From the NCBI GenBank assembly GCA_003116995.1, contig BDSL01000016.1, forward strand, positions 1,356,719 through 1,420,718: a stretch of 64,000 nt of DNA, in the 5' to 3' direction. This DNA comes from Yamagishiella unicocca (lineage: Eukaryota > Chlorophyta > Chlorophyceae > Chlamydomonadales > Volvocaceae). Numbering within the stretch: the first letter of the stretch is position 1; every line of letters begins with the position of its first letter. The position numbers were made by a program, and so were the translations under genes. A model generated the notes under the pieces. The model worked only from the letters and a program-made list of their open reading frames with translations. It was not told the origin of the DNA and searched no databases. Positions 12,701-24,400 of the stretch are shown here, in pieces.

Positions 12701-15700
12701 CGCGCCATCAGCGTCGGCGGCGTCGGCAGCATCCTGCTGGCAGCGCCGCGCCAGCTGGCCACATTCGCCTACCTCAGCAACCATGACCTGTTCAACTCGG
12801 CGGTGTTGGACGGCCAGGACGTGGTGGCGCCCATCCAGGTGCGGCTGCGGCCACACACGCACTGAGCCCATGCATGCCGTGGACGGCGTGCATGTGCACT
12901 GAGACAGGCGCGCAACGGGGCAGCGCGCCTGTCCCAATCCACGAGCGTGCGCCTTTGGAACGGCATCGTAGCGTAGCCTATCTGGTTAGAATTCAAGCGT
13001 GTTGGCGTGAGTACGAAGTGAAGCCCTTGAGAGCCCCTTGAGCGATCCCCTGGTAGGATTCCCGGAAGTACCGGTAGGTACGCAGCTAGGCTCGCATCCG
13101 GTGTGCAGCGGTGCGCCCATGCCTGTCCCCGCACGTGCTGCCTACTAGCAGCCGGTCAAGCGCCGGTCGTGCTGTTGGCCTGTTGCCTTCGTAGGCCCTG
13201 GTTGTGATGGACTGGGCGGCCGGCGCCGCCGCGGACAGCACACTCGCCGCCGCCAACCTGGCCAACTGCACCTGCACCGCACCCGCCAACACGTCCGCCG
13301 CGCTGAGCCTCAACACCTGCCGGGTGGTGCTGAATGGCGCCCACAGCCAGCCAACCAAGCAGACCAGGATCTCCGTGAGCTGCGGCAGCGTCACCGCCCT
13401 GCAGGCGCAGGTGCGTCCGGGCGCTGACGACGCCCTGGCATCATGACCTTGCGCACCGTGCATCGACGGCTGCGCTGTCCGCACGACCTCGCCCGCCGTG
13501 CAGCGACAGCTACGCTGTCCGCATGCCACTTTGCACTGGCGGTCACTGTGACGGGCTGCTGTCCCCCGGTACTATGGTGTCCCTTACCCGCACCCGTCCT
13601 GCGCCTGATCCGACCCCCCGCGCAGGCTACAGTGACCGTATGGTACCCCGGCACGTTCCGGATTGAGACGAGCGACCCGGACGGCACCCTGAGCAGCCTG
13701 CTGCCAATCAACGTGGCTGTGCCGCCTGCGGGCAGCTGCATCGACAGGTGGGACCGAAGGGAAGACCTGGTGGCTGCACGATGCTGCTGCTGCGTGCTGC
13801 CAGCTGGAACACTTGCCGAACAGCCCGTGTGCTCACATTTGCATGCTGGTGTTTGCAGTCCGGCGGCGAAACCCTAAAACACAACTAAAGCCCAACAAGC
13901 TCGACAAGCCCAACTCCCGGATCATTGCGTAACAGGTACCAAAGCGCGCAGCTGTTCCTGCTGACGACCTGGATCAACGGCGGAAACGTCAGTCCGTCCG
14001 ACTTCCTGTCCGACGTGGATGTGACGCCCCTGGTGGCAAGCTGGACGACCGACGCCCCTCAGGCGCTGCGCTTGGTGGACGCAACCACGACGGTAGGGGT
14101 AGGGGAAGCTTTCGCCCCCGCCGTCCCTTCACGCAGCACAAGCCCCCTTCACTGTGTCGCCCAAACATCGTAGTTACAAAAACACTGCGTGTTTGGAATC
14201 AGCCCATGAATCAAGGATTCGCCAACCTGGGACCAAATCCATCTGAAACCCGTTCTCCAAAGCAACTGTCTGCCGTATACATCCCCCGCCTTCCCACCCT
14301 CAGGGCCTGGCGCCCATCACAGCTGCCAATGTGTCAGCGATTAGCTCCGGCGGCCGAGTGCTCGCCACCACGCGGCTGGCGGTGTCGGACGAGGCCGTGT
14401 GCGTCGAGTCCGTGGAGGCGGTGGCGCTGTCGGGGGTGACGATGGCGGGCGAGGGGCAGCCGAGCAGCCTGGGCCGCTGGCGCGTGCGTTTCACGCCGCA
14501 GCAGGTGCGTCAACCCCTGACCTGGCAGTGCAGTGGGCATCCCTGATCTGACAGTGCAGTGAGATGGTGCGCTGTTGGTGGTGGTGATACGCATGTGGTG
14601 GCGGTGTGCTGGTGGCGGTTGTATGCCGATGTGCCAGGCGCGATGACATGAGCGTCCACATGGACAGGAAGCTGTCTGGAACGTTATTACGACACCGTCC
14701 TGGCTCGTCCTGGGCCAAAGCCGATGACAGCACCCCTTAACTGGTCGCAGGCGCTCAACTGGGAGCAGGCAGCAGCGAAGGTCAGTGTCTTCGCCTCCCT
14801 CAGCGACGGCACGGTCATGGCGGTGTCAGGCGGCTCAACCACCACAGTGCAGCCGGTCGCAGCCGTCGGCGCCTCCACCAACTCACTGCCCTTCAGCCTC
14901 CAGCCGCTGGCGGGCTCCCCCTCTCTCAACCTCCAAGTCAACGCTTCCTTCGGCTCCCCCGCAACATGTGGGCTATATCTCAAGACCAGCTGGAGCGTGT
15001 GCAGCGGAACAGCCGGCACAACCGGCGGCGGGCTGCACATGGCAACAGGTACGGCGCTGTGCCTATACCCCAAGACCGCAAGTACACACGCAAACGGGTT
15101 CCCGCTGAACAAATCGCAGCCGTCGTAGTTGTCCTCATAGCCCCCCTGCTTACTGACATTAGTTGTCCTTACTGACATTAGTTGTACAGACATCCTCACT
15201 GACATTAGTTGTCCCGACCCGCGCCCTCCCGGCAGGCACTGGCACGGTCCGTGTGGCGCTGCCCACGCCTACCGGCATCGCCTCGCTGCTGCCCTCCTCC
15301 GCCTCCATCGCCAGCCCCGGCAGCGGCGCGGTGCAAGCGCCCATCAGCGTGCCCACGCGGTCCGCTCTGCGCGTGGTGGTGGCCTTCGACGACGGCCTGG
15401 AGCGCGACATGACGACCGACCCGCGGGTCCAAGTGCTCGTGGTGCAGGGCGCAGACCTGTGCAGGGTGGCGCGAGGTACGTCTTGTGCACCTGTCTGGCC
15501 TGCTGCGCACGCACGCGGTCTCAGCCCAGCAGCCACGCAAGCTGCAGAGATGATGCAAACAGAATGCGTCGATACCGGCTTGGGACCTAGTCCTCCCTCC
15601 TGGTGTGCTTTTTCAACATGTAGCTTCGGTGTACGACGTATCGACGCCGCAACATCCCCTCCCCCCGCCCTTCACAGACCCCGCCACCAAGCAGCCCTAC

Positions 15701-18578
15701 GTGGAAGCCATCGGCGCCGCGTGGGTGGGCGGCACGTGCGGGCTGGAGGCCCGCGCCTCCTTCGCCGGCCTGCCCATGCTGGTCGGCACCAACGCCACCA
15801 CCGTCGTGACGCTCACGTCGCTCCAGGTCTACGTCACGGACGGCACCCCCGCCCTGCCGCCCACCACCAACAGCAGCTCCCTGACCGGCCTGGCCTCCCC
15901 GGACGTGCCGCTGCGGCTGTTCAAGTGCGACTTCAGCCACTACCTGCCGGTGCGGCCAGAGCCCCGAAACCAAAATCCTGCCAATCAAGAAAGCCCTGTC
16001 TGCCCTGACCCCGCCTGCGAACGACGTACATCATCCCGACAGGTGTCCTCTTTAACCCCCACGCCCCCATCCCACCGCTTCTTCCTCGAACCCCACCGCT
16101 TCCCCTCCATGCATACATGCGCCCCCGGTCACAGGCCAGCGTGTGGGTCATGGCCAAGCTCAGCAACTGCGGCACCAGCTGCAACCTAGCCGACCTCAAC
16201 GACCCCAACGTCACTCGCATGCTGCTCTCCGACATGTCCGCCGTCAACCTAGCAGCCAACCCCTCAAACACCAGCCTCACCAACGTCCTGATGCCCATCA
16301 AGCCCGGCGTCAGCCTGCTGCGGGTGTCCTTCGGGACCGCCGTCAGCGCCGCGTTCTCGGTGTCCGTGGAAGATACCTTCCAGCCCGGCTGGCCGCGCGT
16401 GCTGAGCATCGCCGACACGGGATTCACCATCGCCGCCAACATGACCTCGGCCAACTTCCGGGTGACGTACCTGGTGCGCCGGGCGGCGGACCTGCAGTCG
16501 CTCAGCGGTGGCGGCAGCGCCGTGGCGCCTACCGCCGCAGAGGTGGAACGAGGTGCGTGTGGTTCAGATAGCAGGGAGAGGATGCCGGTAGGTGGCGTAT
16601 GGAAGGAGGCAACGCGGGCTTGGCCTGGTGGCAGTAGCTGCAGGGCAGAAGGGAGGCGATGTGGTACGGGCTAGGGCTCGAATCTGACCAGCGCTCCGCT
16701 GTCACCTCATGCCCTCGGAATCGCAGCTGGCGTGGCCCTGAGCACGGTCAGCAGCACAGGCACCGACCCCTACATGCTGTCCGAGGCTCTGTCCGGCCTG
16801 ACACCCGCCACCAACTACTCGGTGTTCCTGGCGGTTCGCTACCAGTCGCGGCTGATAAGCACCGTGGTGGCCATCACCGGAGTGCTCACGTCTGACTACT
16901 CGGCGCCGACCTTCACGTCGCTGGGAATGGTAAGGCAAGGCTCGTGGTTGCTGACGTCAAGTATGGTGGGAAGGCATATTGGCGGCAGGTCCATTAAGAG
17001 GCCATGACCGCCATGTAGTTGAGACCCCTAGGTCATGTTCCAAGCATATGAGACAGGCGCATGCAGGCCGTCCCTTCCGCCTCGTCATGCTTGACCCTTG
17101 ACACATCCCGTACACACTTTCGCAGGTCCAGAACGTGACGGTGGACTCGCAGCGCTTCACGCTGCGCCTGCCTGTGGCCCTGAGCGAGGCGGGCAGCATC
17201 AGCTACGCCATCTACCGCAACAGCTCCTGCATCTCAGGTGGGCAGCGATCTGCCTCCGGGGCGTAGCAGCAGAAATCCCCGCTCCTCATCCACCACACCT
17301 ACAGCCGCATCGCAAACACTCGCATCCCGCGACACTCCCGCCGCCAGGCACCAGCCTGTCCCTCCCTGCAGCAATCCTCCGGACCACACTAAACACATAC
17401 ATACTAATACATCCCCACACAACACATACATCGCAGGCGGCGAGCTAGTGCCTGTCAGCACCATCGTCAAAGCCGGGCAGCTGCCCGGAGGCGCATGCGG
17501 CTGCGCCGACACCACGGCGTGCCAGCCGGTGGCCTGGGGCAACATGAGCCTCTCGGGCGACCAGCTCAACGACACGCTGACGCTGAGCGGCCTGCTGCCG
17601 CCGAACCCCTACAGCGTCCTCAGCAATTCGTCCCCAGACCAGCTCACGTGTCGTTCAGGTAATCAGAACACCGTGTTAGCGCGCAGCGCGCTGCTAGGCG
17701 ATCGCGAGTGACACAAAACAACTGGCTACCTCAACTAGGCACCGCGCTGTATGTTTTATCGCTCTGCCTAGCCCGACCTGCTGCATTTCCTTCGCCTCGC
17801 CCACCAACCTCGACCTCCCTGCCTGCCCCTTTCCCCGGGCCGCAGCCTACCTGCCCGCGCCTACGACTGCCGCCCACATGCTGTACCTGGTGGCCCAGGA
17901 TGACCTGCCCACATACAAGGGCTGGAACGTGACATGCACGCCGCCGACAAGCTCGCCTGGGAGCGGCTGCGCCGGGACAGCCCTTGCGCCGTGTTCCGCT
18001 GTCCCCGGCTCTGTGTCATCAGGCGGCAACAACATGCAGGACCTGCCCTACTCGCGGGTGCAGCTGGGAGGACAGCAGTCGGCTGGCGCGCAGGGCAAGT
18101 TGGTTGTGTGCATAACTGTGGAATGGTCCCCTGCTGGCTCGGTTTCTAATGGACAGGATAAATTCCACAGAATTCTGGATGAATGAACCTCTTTGACTGA
18201 CTTCCGAAGCTCACACGGCCTTCGCTATCGCGTTGCGCAGGTTCTCCAATGCTTGTGTCGTTCAACCTGCCTGCTGGCGACCGGCTGGCCTTCGACCCCG
18301 CCGTCACCAACATCACAGTCGTCAGTCGCACGATCACGTTCGTCTTTACCGTCAACAAGGTGTCAGCCGTGCAATACCGCCTGGACCAGTTCAACGGCAC
18401 CAGCGTCTTCTCCGGCATTTACCCGGTCTTCGATCCGCAAGTGCCTTACACCGTTGCCATCAGCAAGACGTGCGGTGGGTTGCTGCTTGACGAGCCGTCG
18501 TACACGCTGTGGTACTGGTCAACGGATGTGTATGGCAGGTCGAGCCCAGCTCTGTCCGCATCGGTGGTGTTCGGGTAG
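3742..18578 (+). CDS. Giant type II membrane protein with Fn3/Ig-like repeats and a TMEM132-like core
   Basis: Start ATG 3742 (context AACACAATGG); stop TAG 18576-18578. About 30 exons join in phase to roughly 2,900 residues. Examples: 3742-4449, 4557-4589 (33-bp microexon), 4741-5123, 5333-5897, 6076-6666, 6829-7053, 7335-7451, 7669-7829, 8307-8514, 8780-9115, 9274-9549, 9748-10731, then 10917 onward, last 18241-18578. Order: a disordered Pro/Gly/Ser region with repeats such as QKPSP, a charged probable coiled coil (4,780-4,960), one hydrophobic helix (5376-5446), a Pro-rich linker (PPPPPPPP near 6,150), then Cys-containing Fn3/Ig-like modules with many N-x-S/T sites. No signal peptide is seen, so N-in/C-out topology is inferred. 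Recurrent module features are VTLSEPG / NVSLSEVG strands and TxYxVxxVxxD endings. The junction before 18241 is unresolved because the phases do not agree. A role in adhesion or the wall is inference. Confidence 0.75.
5376..5446 (+). other. Transmembrane helix of the Fn3/TMEM132-like protein
   Basis: The exon at 5333-5897 encodes LWQGCAFLLLLLLSIALLAG, an uninterrupted hydrophobic stretch flanked by NHMYRHH before and small polar residues after. It lies about 390 residues from the predicted N-terminus and is the only clear membrane segment in the gene. That fits a signal-anchor with the long C-terminal part outside the cell. Confidence 0.75.
7960..8306 (+). repeat. 24-bp intronic minisatellite abutting a 3' splice site
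   Basis: About 14 copies of a 24-bp unit of the form CGGCTGCCTCTGTCCC + AACTCCCG or ACCCCCCG alternate almost regularly. They run straight into the acceptor (..CCGAACAG) of the exon starting at 8307. Because 24 is a multiple of three, all frames stay open and give long false ORFs on both strands. The C/T-rich unit acts as a very long polypyrimidine tract. Confidence 0.9.
10917..14504 (+). other. TMEM132-like region (cohesin-like + Ig-like modules) inside the giant protein
   Basis: Nine exons: 10917-11195, 11317-11676, 11852-12026, 12214-12392, 12553-12838, 13195-13410, 13626-13747, 13936-14092 and 14304-14504. The translation follows the order of the TMEM132 core as I recall it. A cohesin-like stretch comes first (RPSETFRVTLSATVGSQQ, FSVKVVYNASRMSFVRAD, VPLLDAYFRLTD). 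It is followed by DLFNSAVLDGQDVVAPI, then TVTVWYPGTFRIETSDPD, then CIDRYQSAQLFLLTTWI and DVDVTPLV, and an Ig-like piece GGRVLATTRLAV. In animal TMEM132 proteins the comparable blocks are a NTAVL-TG strand, a TVW-P strand before a SD-x-L segment, a Cys-Tyr-Gln start, and a VDVT-LV motif. The similarity was judged from memory without alignment, so it is a strong lead and not proof. Confidence 0.55.
15152..15212 (+). repeat. Three copies of ACTGACATTAGTTGT in an intron
   Basis: The 15-base word occurs at 15152, 15171 and 15198, in the intron before the exon at 15236. It is a short local duplication with no known role. Confidence 0.85.
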
Positions 18579-20101
18579 ACAGGCCGCTGCCTTCAGTTTG
18601 CGCACGTCTTCCACCACCGCGGAACTGACCCGGAATTAATCAAGTGTCAGGTTTGAGGAAGGGCTAATGTTGTCACGGAGACAGCGCCGATTTTTTATGC
18701 ACTTCATACTGGATTACATCAGGAACCCCGCGGCTATGATCCGTTATCCGTGTTTCTATCCTCACTGAGGCTTTCTTTTTTCTGCGACCGGACCAACTTG
18801 TCCGCCCCGGTATTACTCGTATATATGTCTCTGTACAGCGTAATTAATCTGTTTTCTAGCCTCTTAAGTTGACCGCCTAGTCTTAGCCCGGAGTCCCTCC
18901 GTCTCCGGGCTGATAAACCTATCCTCTGCCTAGCCAACTACCTGGACCAACTCAACCAACTAGTCCGCGCCTTCGAGCCATGATGTCACATGGATGTGTG
19001 TGGGGCCGTAAGCAGGATGTGGATAAATACATACCACGCGGCGCTATACCACATGCATAGGCGTTGACGTTAACAAGCAACGTTCTTGCGTGCCTGGCAC
19101 GCACGCACAAATTGGGTGGTTTATTATCAACATGCTATGTAAATCCAACCTATGTGAAACCACCCAATGTGGGTCCATGCCGACCCATGCATGGTCGTTG
19201 AGTGCTGAAACGATCGAGGGGGTCATTCGAAGCTACCGGCACACATGTATCAACTTGTTCGACGTAAAGTAGGGTGCGGGCCTGAATAAACAACGGCTTC
19301 TTTGACAAATCCCATCATCCTGGATGTCATTCCCTCCTCACTGGGATTCTATACATCAAAAAAATTTAGCTTCGCGAAATGTCACTTACAGTGTGGTTAT
19401 TATCCGCGGTTTTAACAGATGCCCTTTTTCCAAGGTCGGAAGAGACCTCGCAACAGTACTCGCCCTGCCACCTGCCTTTATACCCTGGCTCTGTACTGCA
19501 ACACTCGCATTCCGTCCAAGACAGAAGCATACAGATACCATCGATCCCATCACCTGCCGTGGGTACGAGTCACAACTTAGGCAGGCGTATGAATTATTAC
19601 AGTTGTAGTAACTGCCACAGTGCGTTCAAGACCAGAAGGTAGGACCATCCTACCATCGGCGGGCACATTGCCTGACACTGAAGGAGACGAAAGAAATAGA
19701 AACCGACGTGCACATAGGCAACGTAGGCAAACCACCACAACATCAGCCGACAGCCCAAAGGCAAAATAGCAGCAGCCATCACCCCAGGGGAATTGGCGCT
19801 ACAGGCCCCCCTATCAGGAACCGACCACCGACCAACCTAGCAGACCAGCAAACGACGAACCAGTGGAGCGCCGCCACGATCCAAGCTGCGGAACTGCCCG
19901 CCTCTCATCCCAAAAAGCACCAACCCCAAGCAGGGAACGCCCCGCGGACAGGTATTGCGGTGAGCTGACGGCAGCGATGCCGTGTTGACGGTTTCATTGT
20001 TGCGGTCCTACGGACATACAAGGACGTACCAAATCAACAATCCGATGCGGCAACACGCCAACCAGAACACCCCTTGTCGCATCCCTGTCATGCAGCCGCC
20101 C
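18579..20101. other. Intergenic region with a short inverted repeat and a dispersed repeat copy
   Basis: No coding sequence is supported here. It should hold the 3'UTRs of the two converging genes: a TGTAA for the + gene at 19138-19142, and on the - strand the complement TTACA at 19597-19601 for the ubiquitin-like gene. A perfect 12-base inverted repeat (ATTGGGTGGTTT at 19111-19122, AAACCACCCAAT at 19157-19168) encloses the first TGTAA. A copy of a dispersed repeat lies at about 19,605-19,745. Confidence 0.5.
19605..19745 (-). repeat. Dispersed repeat, copy 1
   Basis: Read on the minus strand this copy runs GTGGTGGTTTGCC .. GTCGGTTTCTATTTC .. TTCAGTGTCAGGCAATGTGC, then GATGGTCCTACCTTCTGGTC. 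The same string of words, in the same order, occurs at 26,316-26,450, and partly at 24,128-24,187, 34,695-34,790 and 39,818-39,870. No ends or target-site duplications could be fixed. Confidence 0.6.
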
Positions 20102-21236
20102 TCATTCCTTCCTGAGGTGGCACCTTCCTCCGCGCAGCCGCATGACCATCATAAGCTGGTCGCCAGTCTGGACGCCTAACTGTGAAAGAGGGACATTCTC
20201 CTGCAAGAACTTGCTGCCGTGGATAAGCCTCTGCTGTTCAGGCAGCGCACCTGCAGCAGTCACAGCATGTATCTGCAGTTGGCATCGCTTCGCATGTGGG
20301 CATTAGCTGCAACCCAGCGCCTTCGGAGTGAGCCCTTGTGTCGTCCCCTGCTGCTGCTCCACCAACTAACCAAGGGCCCCTGCTGCTCCGTCAACAACCT
20401 AGATCCCTGCCTTACCAGTTCGTTCATTGATAAGCTGCTTGAGGTTGTTCACCGTGGCACCGACGGGGAGCTCTAGCGTCAGCACGCTGCCGGTGAGGTG
20501 CCTCACGGTGACCCATGTGGGCGGCAGGTGTTTTGCTGCTGCTGCTGCTCTGGGTCCTGCCTGAAGAGAGAACAAGGAAACTGCTGGATCGATTATGTCG
20601 TAGTAACTGTATTCTGTGTCGCCTGCGCCTAGACTCACACCTGCTGTCCGTTCCGTGTCTGAATAACACGCCCGGCCCCACATGTTCGATACGCCCTCGC
20701 GCTCCCCTTACCACCGGTATTCCTCGCACCTGCTGCATCGCCTCCTCTTCGCGCACCAGGAAGTCGAGGCTTCCAATAATCGCCGGCTCGGCGAATTGCG
20801 ACTGCCCGTCGCCGCCGGGTGGCACCGGATCCGCGTGCCGCTGCCATTCCGGTAGGTCGCTGCTGCCGTCGCCTCCATACGGACGAGGCGCTGCCGCAGA
20901 CGCGACGTTTCGAGGCCAGCTATGAAAGCTGATACGGTTTTCACCTATGTGACTGACAGGCGCTGCCTGCTTGGGCCGCGCCGGCGCAGCGCTGCCGACA
21001 ATGCGTCCAACTGCCTTGCAGCGGCGCCCAGTTTTCGCTGGCAAGAGCACGGCGGCACATCGCGGATCATTTTGTCTCAGCGTATTATTGAGCGCTGGCT
21101 GCGCCGCGGCTCGCATTGTTAAACGTTTCACGTCGAGGAAGTGCTCAGGCCAGTTGCAAGCCCTTTCCGCACCCAGTAATCTGTCCTTTCGGAGCCAGTT
21201 GGGCTGTCTTATGACATCGAATATATCAATTTGCAT
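20102..21236 (-). CDS. Ubiquitin-like domain protein ending LRGG + 7 residues
   Basis: Three exons on the minus strand: an open 5' exon up to 21236 (ATG 21236; another in-frame ATG near 21116) ending at 20712, then 20560-20416 and 20250-20102 (stop TGA). Donors GTAAGG and GTAAGG, acceptors TCTTCAG and CTGCAG, all phases agree. The last two exons form a ubiquitin-like fold: WVTVRHLTGSVLTLELPVGA, then TVNNLKQLINERTG joined to ALPEQQRLIHGSKFLQEN, then GDQLMMVMRLRGG. This matches ubiquitin strand by strand, including LPEQQRLI in place of PPDQQRLI. After the diglycine come seven residues, RCHLRKE. The 5' exon is low-complexity and its start is uncertain. The C-terminal GG suggests a conjugatable modifier after trimming, or an integral UBL that is never cleaved; sequence alone cannot decide. 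It is head to head with the helicase gene. Confidence 0.72.
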
Positions 21237-21419
21237 CCAGCGCTAGCAATTTGCGCATTAATTTTTTGAGCAACTGAGGTGCCAAGGTCCGTGAAATACA
21301 CGGCCAGTTACGTACGGAAACGGAACCGCATCCGAGACCCGATTCCCGGCTCTTGGGCCTGCCTTTCATTTTCACCTGTTCAAGTTGTCGAATATTTCCG
21401 ACAACGAAGGACGTGGAGT
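21237..21419. promoter_or_regulatory. Candidate bidirectional promoter between the UBL and ZNFX1-like genes
   Basis: Only about 180 bases separate the furthest upstream ATG of the minus-strand ubiquitin-like gene (21236) from the first in-frame ATG of the + strand helicase gene (21420). The interval has an AT-rich patch (AATTTTTTGAG near 21,260). No defined element could be identified. If either true start codon lies further inside its gene, the spacer is larger. Confidence 0.4.
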
Positions 21420-24400
21420 ATGGCTACAGCGCGTTTCCATCCACACGGCTGCAGGTCGGTTCCTCGGGAGCCAGGCAGCCGATTGCGCGTAGGTGTTGCT
21501 TCGCGCCAATACCCAGCAACAGTAGCAACGATTCCATCAAGTCGCCTCTTCCGGACCGCGCAGCCTGCGCCCCGTGTGCCATCGCTGTTCCCGCTGCTCC
21601 GCGGCCCGATACGCCTCGATGCCGTCGGCCGGCGCAGCGATGCAGCACCGGGCGATGGCAGTAATAATAGGAGCGGCGCTCAATGGCGCTCCGGCGAGCA
21701 ACATCCGCAGCAAGTATTCCTCAGCCTGTCGCGTCACAGCGACCTGCGACCTTACCAGGTCGAACGCTGGGTGAAGGCGGCGTTAGCGCTGCTGTCGAGC
21801 GGTGTGAGCGAGCAGGTGGACGTTGTTGCGGAGGTGCTGGGGAACCGCGAATCCGGAGCTCGGTTGTACGTGGAGGGCCTGCTGGCGCAGGCGACAGCCG
21901 GGGCAGGCAGCGAGGTAGGAATCCGAACCGTAACCGCTGCGACGAAGAAAGGGCTGATCCGGCGTAGTTGGAACGCCTGATGTTGCTCAGGGCACCTACA
22001 ATATCGTCCTTTTCACCCCTTGCTTGCGTTAGCCCGCATCAAAACAGCCGCCACACCTGTTTCATTCCCGCGGTGCCCTGATGCCTCACTGCTGCTCTAC
22101 TGGTGCCGGTGCGCTGTCACGTCATTTCACCGTCATCAACAAATTACCGTCCAAACCATCAGTAGTCATTAGCATGGTAGTTCTACTTCGTTCGTTTGGG
22201 TTGTAGTAGGGCTTGTTCTGGGCCCTGTGCCGCGTCGCGGTTTATCCCGTCACATACTTTGTTCATTGCGCAGCTCTCTCGCGTGACAGCCCATCTCACC
22301 CACACGGTCCCTGCTTGCGGGCCTTGCTTCTGACTGAGCCATCAGGCTGCTGCTGCCCGGCAGCTCCAGGAGCACCTGCAGCAGCTGCTGGGTGTGCTGC
22401 AGGTGATATGCCACGGCACCCTGTGCGACCACCTCACCGCAAGGCCCTGGCGCACCAGCCTCCTGCTGGCTGTCCGCGGCAGCACCAACCTGACCAACCT
22501 GGCGGAGGGGTTGGAGCGGCTGCTGCGAGACTCACCCACGCAGCCGCCGGGGTGCGGCGGCGGGAGGCAGGAGAATTCCACAGTGCGTGCGGGCGCTCTA
22601 GACATCAGGGTTTGGGCTGGTGGAACGCCCTTATCTGGCAACAGTGCTCATATGAACCGCGGTTTGTCGTCTCTGGCTGTGGGATTGCTGAGGCGGGCGC
22701 ACTTGCGCCGCCCTGCTACTTAATTTCCCAAGATCTAACATACTTCGCGCTTCATTCTATGGACCCCGCTCGCAGACCATTACCTGGCTCGATGTCGCCT
22801 GGCTGCTTACGTCACTGGTTCTGGAGCTGCTGAAGCGCTTCCAGGGTCCCGAAGACAGGGCCGCGCTGCGACCACCTTGTGAGCGCCTCCTCACGGCGAG
22901 TGAACGCATGGCTGCGGCCACGGCCGGCAGCTTTGGCAGCAGTGGTGCCCCTCACCCACAATCTAGCAAGGTCAAGCGAGTCCAGACGGCCATCCGCAAT
23001 GCTAGAAGGTAATACTATCCAGGGTGACTCGCGGGTGCGTCGAAACAGCAAACATGAATCGACAGGGCCAGCACAAGTTGTTCGACATGGCTTGTGTAGC
23101 TCACGTCACCTAAGCGCTCGGCTTGCAGGTCCGCGAAATTCTCCTGGACGTAGGCACTAGCTCACTAGCTAGCGTCGTTTGCTCCTGACAGCATACCAAG
23201 TAAGTCTGCCGCGTAATGCCGCTGTTCGCAGCATGCTCAACATTGGTGACTCCATGGGGAGTCGTGGCGTGCCGCCAAGCGCGCTCTCACAAGCCTCAAC
23301 AACGGCTGACCAGGCTGCGACGAGTCCGGAGTCCTTGCCAGGTATAGGCCATGCTACGCCCAATGTTGCGTCTAACAAGGGACCCTACGTATCGAGTCGT
23401 TCTCAAATTATTTGCTGCGCTGTTTGCAAGGCGGCTATTACTCCCGGTGTTTGCTATTTAACCGTTTCAGTTAGGATCATTGGTTGGGTGCGGTTGCAAC
23501 CGGCGCCTTACAGCTCCCCCTCCGCAATCACCGCAGGCCGCCTTCGGCCGGCCGGGCCCCGACACAACAACGACTCAGAGGATTTCACGCAAATTAACTG
23601 GTGCCCACCCTGGAGGAACTGCTTTGCGATGAGCGACCCTACCTACCGGCGAATCGGTACGCAACGAACAGCTACCCTTAGAAGCAAGCAAGGTCATAGT
23701 TTGCCAGCCGCCACGGCAGAAACCAAGTTGATTAGGATGTGTACATACATTTTGTCGTTGCGGTAGCCGATGCTGCTGGTGTGTCAGTGGTTTTCGTGCA
23801 GTCGACATCACCTTCGACGTCGAATCGTAACCGTGTGTTTGTTCCTTGCTGTTGAGTGCGCCCAGGGCAGACCATGTTCCGGAGCACCTGCGCGAACGTA
23901 CCCCCTCCTGGGCCCGCCTGGACACGCTGTTCCGCTTGATGCGCCATGACGCGACGGCGCCGATGGCGGAGGCACTGCGGAGCTTCGTGAGCGCAGGTGG
24001 CATTCGGGCGGTTCAAAAGGTACGTACGTCTTGACGTATATATATTCGCGTCGTGACCATGTATGGTTGCCTGACCATGTACAATGTCTCGTCAGCTGCC
24101 GTACTTGATGCGTGAGTGCATTACCATTCTCGATGTGCCCGATGGTTCTACCTTTTGGTCTGGAACCCGCTGTAACCGTTACGAGAACCGTTCTTGTTGG
24201 TTTTTATCATGCAGGGTGACGCGAAGGGCAAGCAATCAGCCAAACAGCAACGCGACCTGTTCTTGTATCGTGACGTCCAGCTGCAGGGCCTGCATGACGA
24301 CTTCATCCAGGTGCGCATGAAGGAGAGGCCTTACGTAAAAATGCAGCCAGTTGCAGAGAGGACATAGTGATGAAGACATTTCCCCGCCACAAAATTCTTG

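Noticed and set aside
16672..16692. tRNA B-box-like GGCTCGAATCTG
   Set aside because: No A box, acceptor stem or anticodon arm could be folded around it; it lies in an intron.
23129..23149. Small exon VREILLD after GCTTGCAG
   Set aside because: Its phase does not fit. The exon ending at 23008 joins in phase directly to the one starting at 23866 (CGCCCAG acceptor).
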